32,491 nt of DNA, from assembly GCA_964386865.1 (NCBI GenBank), contig CAYLUN010000064.1, positions 1-32,491 of the forward strand, written 5' to 3'. Positions 16,873 through 24,101 of this stretch are shown here, in pieces. The translations under genes and the position numbers were made by a program. Position 1 is the stretch's first letter. Every line of letters begins with the position of its first letter. The DNA comes from CAYLUN01 sp964386865 (GTDB taxonomy: Bacteria; Verrucomicrobiota; Kiritimatiellia; RFP12; UBA1067). The notes under the pieces are model-generated. The model made no database searches and had not been told where the DNA came from. It worked only from the letters and a program-made list of their open reading frames with translations.

Positions 16873-18240
16873 TCACTTCGGCGGCGTTGACGGGCCGGCC
16901 TCGCCGAGAGACGAGGCGATGATCCAGCCGCGGCGGCCGGCGGCGTCGACGCGCACCCACGGCCCGACAGCCTCGAGCGGCGTGACCGGCGTTCCGGGCG
17001 CGAGCACAAACAAGGGGGCGGATGACAGGGAGGGCGCAAACAGGGCCTCCGTCCGCAGGCTGACCGTTCGTTTCCCGTCGGAGGACTTGCTGTTCAGGAG
17101 GTGTCCCGCCCCACCGCCGGCCGCGAGCAGCAGGACGCCCGCGAGGGCGGCCAGTCGGGGGTGTCGTCCGTAAAGCTGGAAGACCGCGAAGAAGGCGGCG
17201 AGCGCAGACGCGCAGATGATGAGCAGGGGGATGAGGTGCCGGATGCGCTGGTTAACGTCTTCTATGGTGACCGCCTGTCCAGGTGCCACAGACGAGCGAG
17301 GGCCGGAGGTGTTGATCACGCGGACGCCAGCGACCTTGGGCGCCGAATCCGCCGCCGAGAAGGTCAGGCGGAAGGGGCCTGCGACGCTTTCCTCGTAAGC
17401 GGCTGATGCGGGGTTGAAGTAGCTGAAGCGAACCGCCGCGATCTCGCTGGCATTGGTGGACTGCGGGATAAAGACCTGTTCGGTTCGGACGCGCAGCGGC
17501 TCGCGCGCCAGCTCTTTCGGCGGGTAGGTTTTGAAGAGCGTGCTGCCTTCCGGGCTGGGCGCGCGCGCGTCGCCGAGCCAGCCTTGGCCGGCGAGCTCGA
17601 GCGTCAGCGTGATGATGTCGCCCGGCTGGGCTTGGCTGCGGGAGAGCTGGCCGGCCAGCTTGAAGGCGCCCACCGCGCCGCTGAAGTGGGCGGGCCTGCC
17701 CGCTGTGGGCAGAGGCTGTATGCAGAGCGAGAAGGGGGCTAGGCGAAGCTGCCTGGGAGTCGACTGCCACTGCGAGAAGAAGCCCGTCGAGCGCCGCTGC
17801 ACGAGCGTGCACTGCAAGTTCGGGTTAAACGTGCGCTCGATGGGCAGGTGCCCGCGGCCGCTCGCTGTGAAGTGGAGCACCTCCACTGGCTGCCCGTCGC
17901 GCGTGCCCCTCGTGCGCGAGGTCGTCTCGAGGCGGCCGAAGGCGACCAGGTTGGCGTCGTTTGGAAAGTCGCTGATGCGCAGATCTTCCACCTCGCTGCC
18001 CGGCGTGACCTCCAGCTCAAAATGGAGCTCGAAGACCTGGTTGACGAAGACTCGCTCGGGAGCGGTGTGGAGCCGCCCAGCGAGCAGCTCGCCCGCGCGG
18101 GCTGAGAGGGAAAGCGAAAGCAGGCAGCAGGCGAGAGGCAGCAGGCGGCGGGCCGCGCGGAGCTGCGGAGACGTGGGCGGGAAGGCGACCTCCTCTGACC
18201 TCCGACCTCGGGCCTCCGGCCTCTGGCTTCTGTCTCTCAT
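16873..18240 (-). CDS. BatD-like membrane protein with C-terminal SH3 domain (455 aa)
   Basis: The frame extends further upstream, but the ATG at 18240 overlaps the TGA of the preceding gene (ATGA), matching the junctions of its neighbours. Residues 2-16 are encoded by a 7-nt repeat array and are strongly basic. They precede a signal peptide (RLLPLACCLLSLSLSARAG). The extracytoplasmic part, about 35-330, has BatD-like beta-sandwich character (ERVFVNQVFELHFELEVTPG, QPGDIITLTLELAGQGW). Two hydrophobic segments lie at about 333-357 and 360-377. The last 60 residues are an SH3-type domain (VLAPGTPVTPLEAVGPWVRV, GRRGWIIASSLG). BatE proteins usually carry the TPR, membrane and SH3 parts together. 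Here the SH3 is fused to a BatD-like protein and the TPR part is the gene before. Last gene of the operon. Confidence 0.75.
   Translation of the reverse strand: MRDRSQRPEARGRRSEEVAFPPTSPQLRAARRLLPLACCLLSLSLSARAGELLAGRLHTAPERVFVNQVFELHFELEVTPGSEVEDLRISDFPNDANLVAFGRLETTSRTRGTRDGQPVEVLHFTASGRGHLPIERTFNPNLQCTLVQRRSTGFFSQWQSTPRQLRLAPFSLCIQPLPTAGRPAHFSGAVGAFKLAGQLSRSQAQPGDIITLTLELAGQGWLGDARAPSPEGSTLFKTYPPKELAREPLRVRTEQVFIPQSTNASEIAAVRFSYFNPASAAYEESVAGPFRLTFSAADSAPKVAGVRVINTSGPRSSVAPGQAVTIEDVNQRIRHLIPLLIICASALAAFFAVFQLYGRHPRLAALAGVLLLAAGGGAGHLLNSKSSDGKRTVSLRTEALFAPSLSSAPLFVLAPGTPVTPLEAVGPWVRVDAAGRRGWIIASSLGEAGPSTPPK
18193..18234. repeat. Heptad array inside the start of the BatD/SH3 gene
   Basis: Six consecutive 7-nt units on the plus strand (CTCTGAC, CTCCGAC, CTCGGGC, CTCCGGC, CTCTGGC, TTCTGTC). 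They lie directly downstream of the minus-strand ATG at 18240 and are read in frame as a basic peptide (RDRSQRPEARGRRSEE). Confidence 0.85.
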
Positions 18241-19019
18241 GGCTCGCCCTCCCGGTCTGGCGGGGTCGTGGACAGGAAGACCCTGCTGCCCCACGTGGCT
18301 GAGTCGTGCCGCTCTTGAGAGAGGGTTGCCAAGGCGGAGGCGCCGAAAAGCACGCCGATCAGTCCGCCGGTGAGCAGGCAGGTGTCAGAGAGGCTGCGGG
18401 TGGCCGAGTGAGGGCTTCTCGCTCTGAACAGGATGCGGCAGAGGACGCCGAGCCAGAGAAGGGCCCAGCCGAAAAGCGCGGCCCACACGCGCGTCTCGCA
18501 GGGCAAGGCGAAGTGCCAGAAGAAGGCGGCTCGAGACCAGGGCGGGTCGGCGCGCGCGCGTCCGAGCTGGAGCGCGGCGGCCGCCGCAAGGCCCTGGCGC
18601 GTCTCGGGCGTGGCGCCGAGATAGCGCTCGGCGCGCGCATAGGCGGCGGCGGCGTTCGCGCCGTCGCCGGCTAGCACAAGGGTGCTGCCGAGGTTCAGAA
18701 ACAGCGCGCCATTCCTCGCGCCGTCGAGCACGAGGCGGTTGTACGTGTTCGCGGCCTTGATGTAGTCGTCCGGCTTGACGGCGGCCGCAGCCTGAGTGTT
18801 GGCCTGCTCCCAGAGGAAGGCGCGGGAGGTGTCGTCAGCGAGGCAAGAGAGGGTGGAAAGCAGACCGCAGGCGGCAAGCAGGACGCAGCGAAGGTGCGGA
18901 AGTTGGAGGCGGCTCACGCGAAGACGCGGAGGCGCGGAGGGGGCGGAGAACGTCAGATTCTGACCTCCGAGCTCCGACCTCGGCCCTCGGACCTCCGGCC
19001 TCTGATTGTTGACGCTCAT
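18237..19019 (-). CDS. BatE-like TPR membrane protein lacking SH3 (260 aa)
   Basis: The ATG at 19019 overlaps the TGA of batD (ATGA), and its own TGA overlaps the next ATG. The longer upstream frame is a shadow of batD. Residues 4-18 (NNQRPEVRGPRSELG) are encoded by a 7-nt repeat array, followed by an 8-nt array and a signal-like segment (CVLLAACGLLSTLSCLA). Residues about 65-145 contain two TPR-like helix pairs (YIKAANTYNRLVLDGARNGA, LFLNLGSTLVLAGDGANAAA). Two membrane helices follow (VWAALFGWALLWLGVLCRI and TGGLIGVLFGASALATL). In Bacteroidetes Bat operons BatE has this TPR-membrane layout plus SH3. Here the SH3 sits on the next protein. It is presumably a partner in the Bat membrane complex. 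Confidence 0.72.
   Translation of the reverse strand: MSVNNQRPEVRGPRSELGGQNLTFSAPSAPPRLRVSRLQLPHLRCVLLAACGLLSTLSCLADDTSRAFLWEQANTQAAAAVKPDDYIKAANTYNRLVLDGARNGALFLNLGSTLVLAGDGANAAAAYARAERYLGATPETRQGLAAAAALQLGRARADPPWSRAAFFWHFALPCETRVWAALFGWALLWLGVLCRILFRARSPHSATRSLSDTCLLTGGLIGVLFGASALATLSQERHDSATWGSRVFLSTTPPDREGEP
18916..18939. repeat. Octamer array in TPR gene signal region
   Basis: Three 8-nt units on the plus strand (ACGCGAAG, ACGCGGAG, GCGCGGAG) lie just beside the heptad array 18958-19013. They are translated within the N-terminal extension of the TPR protein. Confidence 0.6.
18958..19013. repeat. Heptad array inside the start of the TPR gene
   Basis: Eight 7-nt units on the plus strand (TTCTGAC, CTCCGAG, CTCCGAC, CTCGGCC, CTCGGAC, CTCCGGC, CTCTGAT, TGTTGAC) start a few bases after the minus-strand ATG at 19019. 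The unit is almost the same as at 18193-18234 and 20976-21024. Confidence 0.85.
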
Positions 19020-21034
19020 GACTGCTCCTCCGAGTTGTGCGGCGGCGCATTCAAGGCCGCGTCGAGCCGGGGCAGGAAGGCTCGGAGCGCGCCGGCGGTA
19101 TCCGCAAGCGGTGCTTTTGCGTCGGGGCGGTACATGGCCTCGTCGAGCTGGCTGAGCTGGCGGCGGCAGTCGTCGGCGAGTTCGGCGGGCAGGCCTTTGC
19201 GCACGAGCAAGTCGCGCGCTTCTGCGGGTGTGAGCGCGCTGCCGGCGAGCTCCAGACGCTCGGCGAGATAGGTGCGCACCGCGCGGGCGGCGGCATCGGC
19301 AGAGCGCGCCTGGCGAAGGGCTGAGAGGGAGCGGTGCAGCGCTCCCGTGCGCCGGCGGCGCGTGCGTAGCGCGAGAAGAAAGCGTGCCAGCGGGGCGGCG
19401 AGGGCGGCCAGCAGGCACAGGGCCGGGCCGGCCGCCGAGAGCAGGAGCACGGCGCGTCGCGACGGCATCAGGGATGCCTCTTGTTTGCCGCTCGGCGCGT
19501 AGGAGAGGCCGGCTGGAAGGGGCCGGCTCTCCGTGCCGAGCGTGCCGGTCGCGAACTCCTGCCCCTTCTCGTTCGCCGTGGCGATCTGCGTGGTGGCCTG
19601 GGCCTGAACAGGGATGGGCGCCGTTGTGACGGTGGCATAGACGCGGCGCTCGGTGTCGTAGTAGGCGATCTTGATCGGCGGAAATTCCAGGGTGCCCTCC
19701 CGCGTCGGGCGGACGCGGTAGGTAAAGCGCTTGCCGTCAGGCAGGGTGTCCGAGGTCACGTTCTCGTCGTAGATGCGGAAGTCCTTGGTGAGCTCCGGCT
19801 GAAGGCTTAGGATCGGCGTGCGCAGGTTCGAGACGCTGATCTGCCCCGTGATGTCTAAGGTGAGCGCGAGCGGATCGCCGACCTTGCAGGTGGTGGTGTC
19901 GAACGAGGCCGCCGCCTTGAGCGCTTTGCCCACAGATCCAATGAAACACTCGGGGCGGCCTTCGTCCGGCGGGGGCACGACGCGCACGGTCACGGCCGGG
20001 CCGATCGCGTAGACATCCTTGGTGACGGCTTGCCGATCCGGCGTGACGTCCGCGATGACGGTGCCCTTGAACGAGACGGGGCCGAACGTAAACTCGCCCT
20101 CCTTGGTGGGCGTGTAGGTCAGCGAGAGCGTGTACTCGCGATATTTCTTTGCGCTGGCGGTGATGCGGTTCGGGGCGAGGCGGAAGCGGATCGGCCGGGG
20201 GCGGAACGGGTCGCTGTCGAACAGGTTGCCGAAGCCCACGTCGCGCGACTGGTAGCTGTTGATTGCGAAGGCGGGCTGCCGCCCGCTCTGGTCGACGAGC
20301 CCGTTCAGGATCTGGTTCAGGTCTGGGCCCTTGAGCCCGGGGTCGGGCTGGCGGATCTCCAGGAAGTCCGCCGAAAGCTGCGGCAGATGGCCGGGGTGGA
20401 TGGGCTCGTTGCCGTCGGCGTAGGGGTCGGGCAGTTCGGCGATCGCCACGGAGAGTGTGACGGTGAAAGGCTCCTCGACCAGCACGGAGGTCGAGGAGGC
20501 TGTGACGCGGGCGAGAACGGTGTCCTGCTTTTCCACGCCGGACACCTGCACGGTGACTCCGGGGTCGGTGTAGATCTTCCCCGCGACCTTGACGCGGATC
20601 GGGCCCGCCGTGAAGGCCCCTTGGGCCGCAGGTTTGATTTGGTAAGCGAACACGCGGCCCTCAAAGGACTCGCGCGTCATGCGTCCGTTGATGATCGAGA
20701 TGCTGGAGCGGCTGTTGCTGTGCGAGCCGAGCAGCTGCATCTCCGAGGGCTGCAGCGCAGAGAGGTCCGGCAGCTCGGCGTCGCGGTCCGCGCCGTTGAC
20801 CTCGATGTTCAAGTTGAAGGTCTCGCCGAGGTAGATTTTGGAGCGGGACGGAGCGACTTTGAGCGTGACGTCGGCAAGAGCGGAGAACGCGAACGCGAGG
20901 GCTGACATCACGGAGAGCGCGGCACGGACAGGCACGGACAGGCACGGACAAGCGCGGACAGTTGGGCCTGACAGACTTCTGACTCCTGACCTCTGACCTC
21001 TGACCTCTGACTTCTGACTCCTCATGGGGTTCAC
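19016..21034 (-). CDS. batD: BatD oxygen-tolerance/aerotolerance family membrane protein (672 aa)
   Basis: The upstream gene ends in TGA at 21033-21031, and a GTG at 21034 overlaps it (GTGA). An ATG at 21025 is a second candidate, which would give 669 aa. Residues 5-20 (RSQKSEVRGQRSGVRS) and the following CPCLSVPV stretch are encoded by 7-nt and 10-nt tandem arrays. The true signal peptide is the hydrophobic part around VMSALAFAFSALA. The body has repeated beta-sandwich BatD domains (APSRSKIYLGETFNLNIEVN, EEPFTVTLSVAI, YTLSLTYTPTKEGEFTFGPV, RVRPTREGTLEFPPIKIAYY). A membrane helix lies at about 523-551, followed by a basic stop and a helical cytoplasmic tail (ALRQARSADAAARAVRTYL). BatD works with vWA proteins BatA/BatB in an envelope complex of unclear biochemical function. 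Confidence 0.85.
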   Translation of the reverse strand: MNPMRSQKSEVRGQRSGVRSLSGPTVRACPCLSVPVRAALSVMSALAFAFSALADVTLKVAPSRSKIYLGETFNLNIEVNGADRDAELPDLSALQPSEMQLLGSHSNSRSSISIINGRMTRESFEGRVFAYQIKPAAQGAFTAGPIRVKVAGKIYTDPGVTVQVSGVEKQDTVLARVTASSTSVLVEEPFTVTLSVAIAELPDPYADGNEPIHPGHLPQLSADFLEIRQPDPGLKGPDLNQILNGLVDQSGRQPAFAINSYQSRDVGFGNLFDSDPFRPRPIRFRLAPNRITASAKKYREYTLSLTYTPTKEGEFTFGPVSFKGTVIADVTPDRQAVTKDVYAIGPAVTVRVVPPPDEGRPECFIGSVGKALKAAASFDTTTCKVGDPLALTLDITGQISVSNLRTPILSLQPELTKDFRIYDENVTSDTLPDGKRFTYRVRPTREGTLEFPPIKIAYYDTERRVYATVTTAPIPVQAQATTQIATANEKGQEFATGTLGTESRPLPAGLSYAPSGKQEASLMPSRRAVLLLSAAGPALCLLAALAAPLARFLLALRTRRRRTGALHRSLSALRQARSADAAARAVRTYLAERLELAGSALTPAEARDLLVRKGLPAELADDCRRQLSQLDEAMYRPDAKAPLADTAGALRAFLPRLDAALNAPPHNSEEQS
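20921..20960. repeat. Decamer array in batD signal region
   Basis: GGCACGGACA occurs three times perfectly (20921-20950), followed by the variant AGCGCGGACA (20951-20960). It lies in frame in the N-terminal extension of BatD and adjoins the heptad array 20976-21024. Confidence 0.85.
20976..21024. repeat. Heptad array inside the start of batD
   Basis: Seven 7-nt units on the plus strand: CTTCTGA, CTCCTGA, three perfect CCTCTGA, CTTCTGA, CTCCTCA. The last unit includes part of the minus-strand ATG at 21025. In mRNA the array is purine-rich and SD-like, but it lies downstream of the start codon. Confidence 0.9.
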
Positions 21035-23601
21035 CAGTCGCGCTCGGAGGGCGACATCGGGAGGTTGCGCATCTGCCGCTTCTTGTCGTTCTCGTGTTCC
21101 TTCTCTCGGTCCAGCGCCTTGCGCAAAAGCTCTTGAACGTCCTGCGGCGGTTCGTCCTTCTTCTGCTCCTGCGGCTTCTGCTCCTGTTCTTTTTGCTCCT
21201 GCGGCTTCTGCTCCTGTTCTTTTTGCTCTTGCGGTTGTTGCTCTTGCTGCTGCTGTTGCTGATCCTGCTGCTGTTGCTGCTGTTGGTTCTGCTGTTGGCT
21301 TTGTCCTTGGCCCTTTTGCTTTGGCAGGAGGTCGCGGATCTCGAGCAGGTTTTTCAACGCCTGCGCTTGCAGGGCAGGCCGGTCCGTTTCGGCTCCTGTT
21401 TTCTCGACGATCTCGCGCTGAAGTTTCTCCGTGTGCTCGGCGATCGCTTCGATTTTCGCCTGGTCTTCGGCCGTGAACGGCGGCATGTTGGTGTCAGCCT
21501 GCGCCTGCTGGCGGTACTGCTCGGCCCACTGCGGGAAGCGCTCGCGGAACAGCTGGGTGAGCTGGAAGGCTTCGGGCTGCGTGTCGCGGTTCTCCAGGTG
21601 GCGGGCGCTGATCCGGGTCAGCGCGTTGCTCTGACAGGTGATGTCCTCGTCCACGACGGCGGGCGGCAACGCGACCGCCTTCCAGAACGCGTAGACGAGC
21701 GGTTCCGGCTGCGCGGTTTCCTGCGCAGCTTCGGGCAAGAGATCCTGCAGCGCGGCGGCCGCGCCCTTCATGCTGTCGCGGGCGAGCTCGATTTGCTGGG
21801 CGAACTGCGCCTGCTGCTGCTGGTTGGTGACGGCCTGCAGCATCTGCTGCTTGAGGGGTATCCAGAGGTCGGCCTGTTTCTCCTGGCGCTTGGCGAGCGC
21901 TTCGGCCTTGGCGATGAGGGCGGGCGCGTCGTTCGTGAATGCGCCATACGCCTCCTCCAGCAAGGCGCGCTGCTCGGCGAGCATCGTGCCCATGAGTTGG
22001 TCGGGCGGCGTCTGACCGTTCTCCTTGAGCACCTTGGCGATGTGGGCGCTTTCGCGGGCTTCGGGGAGCGGCGAGACGGAGCGGGTGAAGTTGCGGTTGC
22101 GGCGCTCGTCGGCCGGCGTGTCGCGCAGCGCGCGCTGGAAGCCGGATGCGGCCTCCTCGAGCGCTTCGGCCTTAGCTGCCGGGTCTTCCGCGCCCTTTGC
22201 CTGAGCCTGCTCCATGAGCACCTTGCCGAGCAACTCGCCGGCGCGGGCGCCGTTCTTCTTGGAGGACAGGAGCGGCCTCAGCGTCTGAACGGCCTGCTCA
22301 ACGTTCGTGGCCTGATAATACGCGTAGGCGGCGTTGTAGCGGTAGGTCTCGGCCTCGTCGAGATCTGCGCCACGGGCGGCCGACAGGAAGCCCTCGGCGG
22401 CGTCTTCGAATTTCCCCTTGCGCAGCCAGGATTGCGCCTGCCGCGCGCCGGCGCGGCCAGGCTCGACGACGACCGCTGCGCGGTTCGTTGAGGGAGGAGT
22501 TGGAGAGTCGGGAGTTGAATTCGTCTGGGAGAGAACAGACGCAGCGGACAGCACAGACAGAGCGGCAGCGAGCGTTGCGGCGGCGGGCACGCGGGCGCGG
22601 CTGCCGCAGAGGCGGCCGCGGCTGAGCCAGGCGGCGGCGAGCAGGCAGAGCGCGCCGGGGAAGAGGAAGAGCTGGTAGCGCTCTTGGTAGCGGTTTTCGA
22701 TCATCTCCTGCTGCTCCTTCGCGGCGATCTGGCGCAGGTGGCGGCGGTAGATCGCGCCCAGCGTCGTGTGAGCCGTGCCGGCTGTGCCGAGCGGGATGTA
22801 GCGGCCGTTCGAAGCCGTGGCGATGGCCTCGAGCGTCGCGGCCACAAGCTTGGTCTGAACGGACGAGCCTTTGAACTGCTGAGCGCCTTTGCCACCCTCG
22901 CCGGGGATGGTCGTGCCCGACGTGTCGCCGATGCCGACGGTGAAGATCGGGATGTTGCGGCTGGCGGCTTCGCGCGCGGCGTCGAGCGCGCCGTCCTTGA
23001 GGTCCTCGCCGTCGGAGATCAGCAGGATCGCGTTGTACTCGTCCAGGGCCGGGTCGAGTGCCTCCAGCGATTTGCGAATTGCGTCGCCGAGGTCGGTCTC
23101 GCCGCGCGGGGCGGACTCTGGGCTTACGCCGTCGAGGGCCTGCCGCAAGAAGGCGTAGTCGGTCGTGAGCGGGCAGAGCAGGCTGCCTTTGTTGCGAAAC
23201 GCAAGCAGCCCGGCGCGGTCGCCCTTGAGGTCGCCGATCAGATCCATGATGTCGGTCTTGGCGCGCTCGAGGCGGTTAGGGTGTACGTCCTGTGCGAGCA
23301 TCGAGCGGGAGACGTCAAGCGCGACCAGCAGGTTGCGCCCGCGGGTGAAGACCTTCTCGTCCTTGCGGCCCCACTGGGGGCGGGCCGCCGCGAGCGCGAG
23401 GAGGGTGAGGCCCGCGAGCACGAGCGTGAGCTGCGCGTAGAAAGCGGCCGACGAGCGGGGCGGCATGAGCTTGCCCTGCAGCGCGGGTGCGATCAGAAGG
23501 GAAAGGCGGCTCTGGGCGCGACGAAATAGCCAGACCCAGATCACGCCGACGACCGGAGTGACCGAAAGGAGCAGCAGCAACCATGGAAAGACGAAGCGCA
23601 T
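21031..23601 (-). CDS. batB: BatB-BatC fusion: vWA membrane protein with TPR and Gln-rich tail (856 aa)
   Basis: The N-terminus has membrane helices (FPWLLLLLSVTPVVGVIWVW; LTLVLAGLTLLALAAARP) followed by a vWA domain with MIDAS residues D96-x-S98-x-S100 (ALDVSRSM) and LLISDGED. A third helix near 310-330 (YQLFLFPGALCLLAAAWL) ends the BatB part. About 378-480 is a TPR region (KFEDAAEGFLSAA, ETYRYNAAYAYYQATNVEQA), followed by long helical segments. The tail contains Gln-rich runs, an exact PQEQKEQEQK decapeptide repeat, and a charged end (DREKEHENDKKRQMRNLP) typical of BatC. BatB and BatC are usually separate genes. Here they are one frame with no break. Start at 23601 has no SD. The leader is pyrimidine-rich with heptad repeats. 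It is expected in the inner membrane with MoxR, BatA and BatD. Confidence 0.88.
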   Translation of the reverse strand: MRFVFPWLLLLLSVTPVVGVIWVWLFRRAQSRLSLLIAPALQGKLMPPRSSAAFYAQLTLVLAGLTLLALAAARPQWGRKDEKVFTRGRNLLVALDVSRSMLAQDVHPNRLERAKTDIMDLIGDLKGDRAGLLAFRNKGSLLCPLTTDYAFLRQALDGVSPESAPRGETDLGDAIRKSLEALDPALDEYNAILLISDGEDLKDGALDAAREAASRNIPIFTVGIGDTSGTTIPGEGGKGAQQFKGSSVQTKLVAATLEAIATASNGRYIPLGTAGTAHTTLGAIYRRHLRQIAAKEQQEMIENRYQERYQLFLFPGALCLLAAAWLSRGRLCGSRARVPAAATLAAALSVLSAASVLSQTNSTPDSPTPPSTNRAAVVVEPGRAGARQAQSWLRKGKFEDAAEGFLSAARGADLDEAETYRYNAAYAYYQATNVEQAVQTLRPLLSSKKNGARAGELLGKVLMEQAQAKGAEDPAAKAEALEEAASGFQRALRDTPADERRNRNFTRSVSPLPEARESAHIAKVLKENGQTPPDQLMGTMLAEQRALLEEAYGAFTNDAPALIAKAEALAKRQEKQADLWIPLKQQMLQAVTNQQQQAQFAQQIELARDSMKGAAAALQDLLPEAAQETAQPEPLVYAFWKAVALPPAVVDEDITCQSNALTRISARHLENRDTQPEAFQLTQLFRERFPQWAEQYRQQAQADTNMPPFTAEDQAKIEAIAEHTEKLQREIVEKTGAETDRPALQAQALKNLLEIRDLLPKQKGQGQSQQQNQQQQQQQDQQQQQQEQQPQEQKEQEQKPQEQKEQEQKPQEQKKDEPPQDVQELLRKALDREKEHENDKKRQMRNLPMSPSERDW
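21165..21224. repeat. Perfect 30-bp tandem duplication coding for the Gln/Glu/Lys tail
   Basis: Two identical 30-nt units (21165-21194 and 21195-21224) plus a partial third copy encode PQEQKEQEQK repeats in the BatC-like tail. Perfect identity suggests recent slippage-type duplication. Confidence 0.85.
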
Positions 23602-23619
23602 AGGGGGGGCAAGTAAGGA

Positions 23620-23647
23620 GGAGTTAGGAGTTAGGAGTTAGGAGTTG
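23620..23647. repeat. Heptad array, left flank of the S23 gene
   Basis: Four units on the plus strand (three GGAGTTA, then GGAGTTG), between the S23 gene end and the batB start. The S23 stop codon TAA (23624-23626) lies in the first unit. In mRNA it reads as CUCCUAA repeats, which resemble anti-Shine-Dalgarno sequence. It is inverted relative to 24053-24087. Confidence 0.9.
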
Positions 23648-24049
23648 GGGAGCGCAAAGTGAAAAAGGATCTAGGTCGGGCGACTCATGCACGGCACTGG
23701 CTTTCTCGCGGAGGGTCTTTGTGATAGCGGTAAGAATGCGGAAAAGTTCTTCGCAATCGGCAGACATGGAGTCAAAGGCCGGCGTCTCCATGTAATCAGT
23801 GTCGTATAGGAGACTCAACCAAAAGCTCGTCTCCAACGCCTCCTTGAATGCGATCTGGATCTTGGCGGCAAACTTCTTTTCGGAATAGGAACCGCCCGCC
23901 TCGTGGACGTTTGCGCCGATGGACGTACCGCAGCGCAGGATTTGCTTCGAAAGAATGAACTCGTTTCGCTCTTTGCAAAGCCACTGGAAGAGTCTCACAA
24001 CCCGTACGGCAAATGCGTAACTCTTTGTTTTGATTGGTGTTTCTCTCAT
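23624..24049 (-). CDS. Four-helix-bundle protein, S23/IVP family (141 aa)
   Basis: It matches the 23S rRNA intervening-sequence protein family by its core CGTSIGANVHEAGGSYSEKK and the following helix FAAKIQIAFKEALETSFWLS. The N-terminus (FAVRVVRLFQWLCKE) is helix 1 and the final region (CEELFRILTAITKTL) helix 4. Members form small helical bundles. Some are related to the Avd accessory proteins of diversity-generating retroelements, but no reverse transcriptase or template repeat is seen here. AGGAG lies 5 nt before the ATG at 24049 and comes from a heptad array. The C-terminal LLTPNS and stop also come from an array. The gene separates batA and batB, which are normally adjacent, and has lower GC than its neighbours. 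Both points suggest insertion. Confidence 0.85.
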   Translation of the reverse strand: MRETPIKTKSYAFAVRVVRLFQWLCKERNEFILSKQILRCGTSIGANVHEAGGSYSEKKFAAKIQIAFKEALETSFWLSLLYDTDYMETPAFDSMSADCEELFRILTAITKTLREKASAVHESPDLDPFSLCAPQLLTPNS

Positions 24050-24052
24050 CTC

Positions 24053-24087
24053 AACTCCTAACTTCTCCCTCCTAACTTCTAACTCCC
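24053..24087. repeat. Heptad array, right flank and Shine-Dalgarno of the S23 gene
   Basis: Five 7-nt units on the plus strand (AACTCCT, AACTTCT, CCCTCCT, AACTTCT, AACTCCC). On the minus strand they form the leader of the S23 gene and supply AGGAG (24059-24055) 5 nt before the ATG. They are an imperfect inverted copy of 23620-23652. Confidence 0.9.
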
Positions 24088-24101
24088 CAATTTCCCGTTC
24101 T

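Noticed and set aside
19020..19418. Extension of the TPR gene to 19418
   Set aside because: Overlaps batD in another frame and has Arg/Pro/Ala-biased sequence. The ATGA overlap at 19016-19019 fits the pattern of neighbouring genes.
18193..21024. CRISPR array
   Set aside because: Units are 7-10 nt with no spacers and lie in coding sequence. No cas genes are present.
23624..24049. Diversity-generating retroelement based on the Avd-like protein
   Set aside because: No reverse transcriptase, template repeat or variable repeat is visible in the window. The family has many members unrelated to retroelements.
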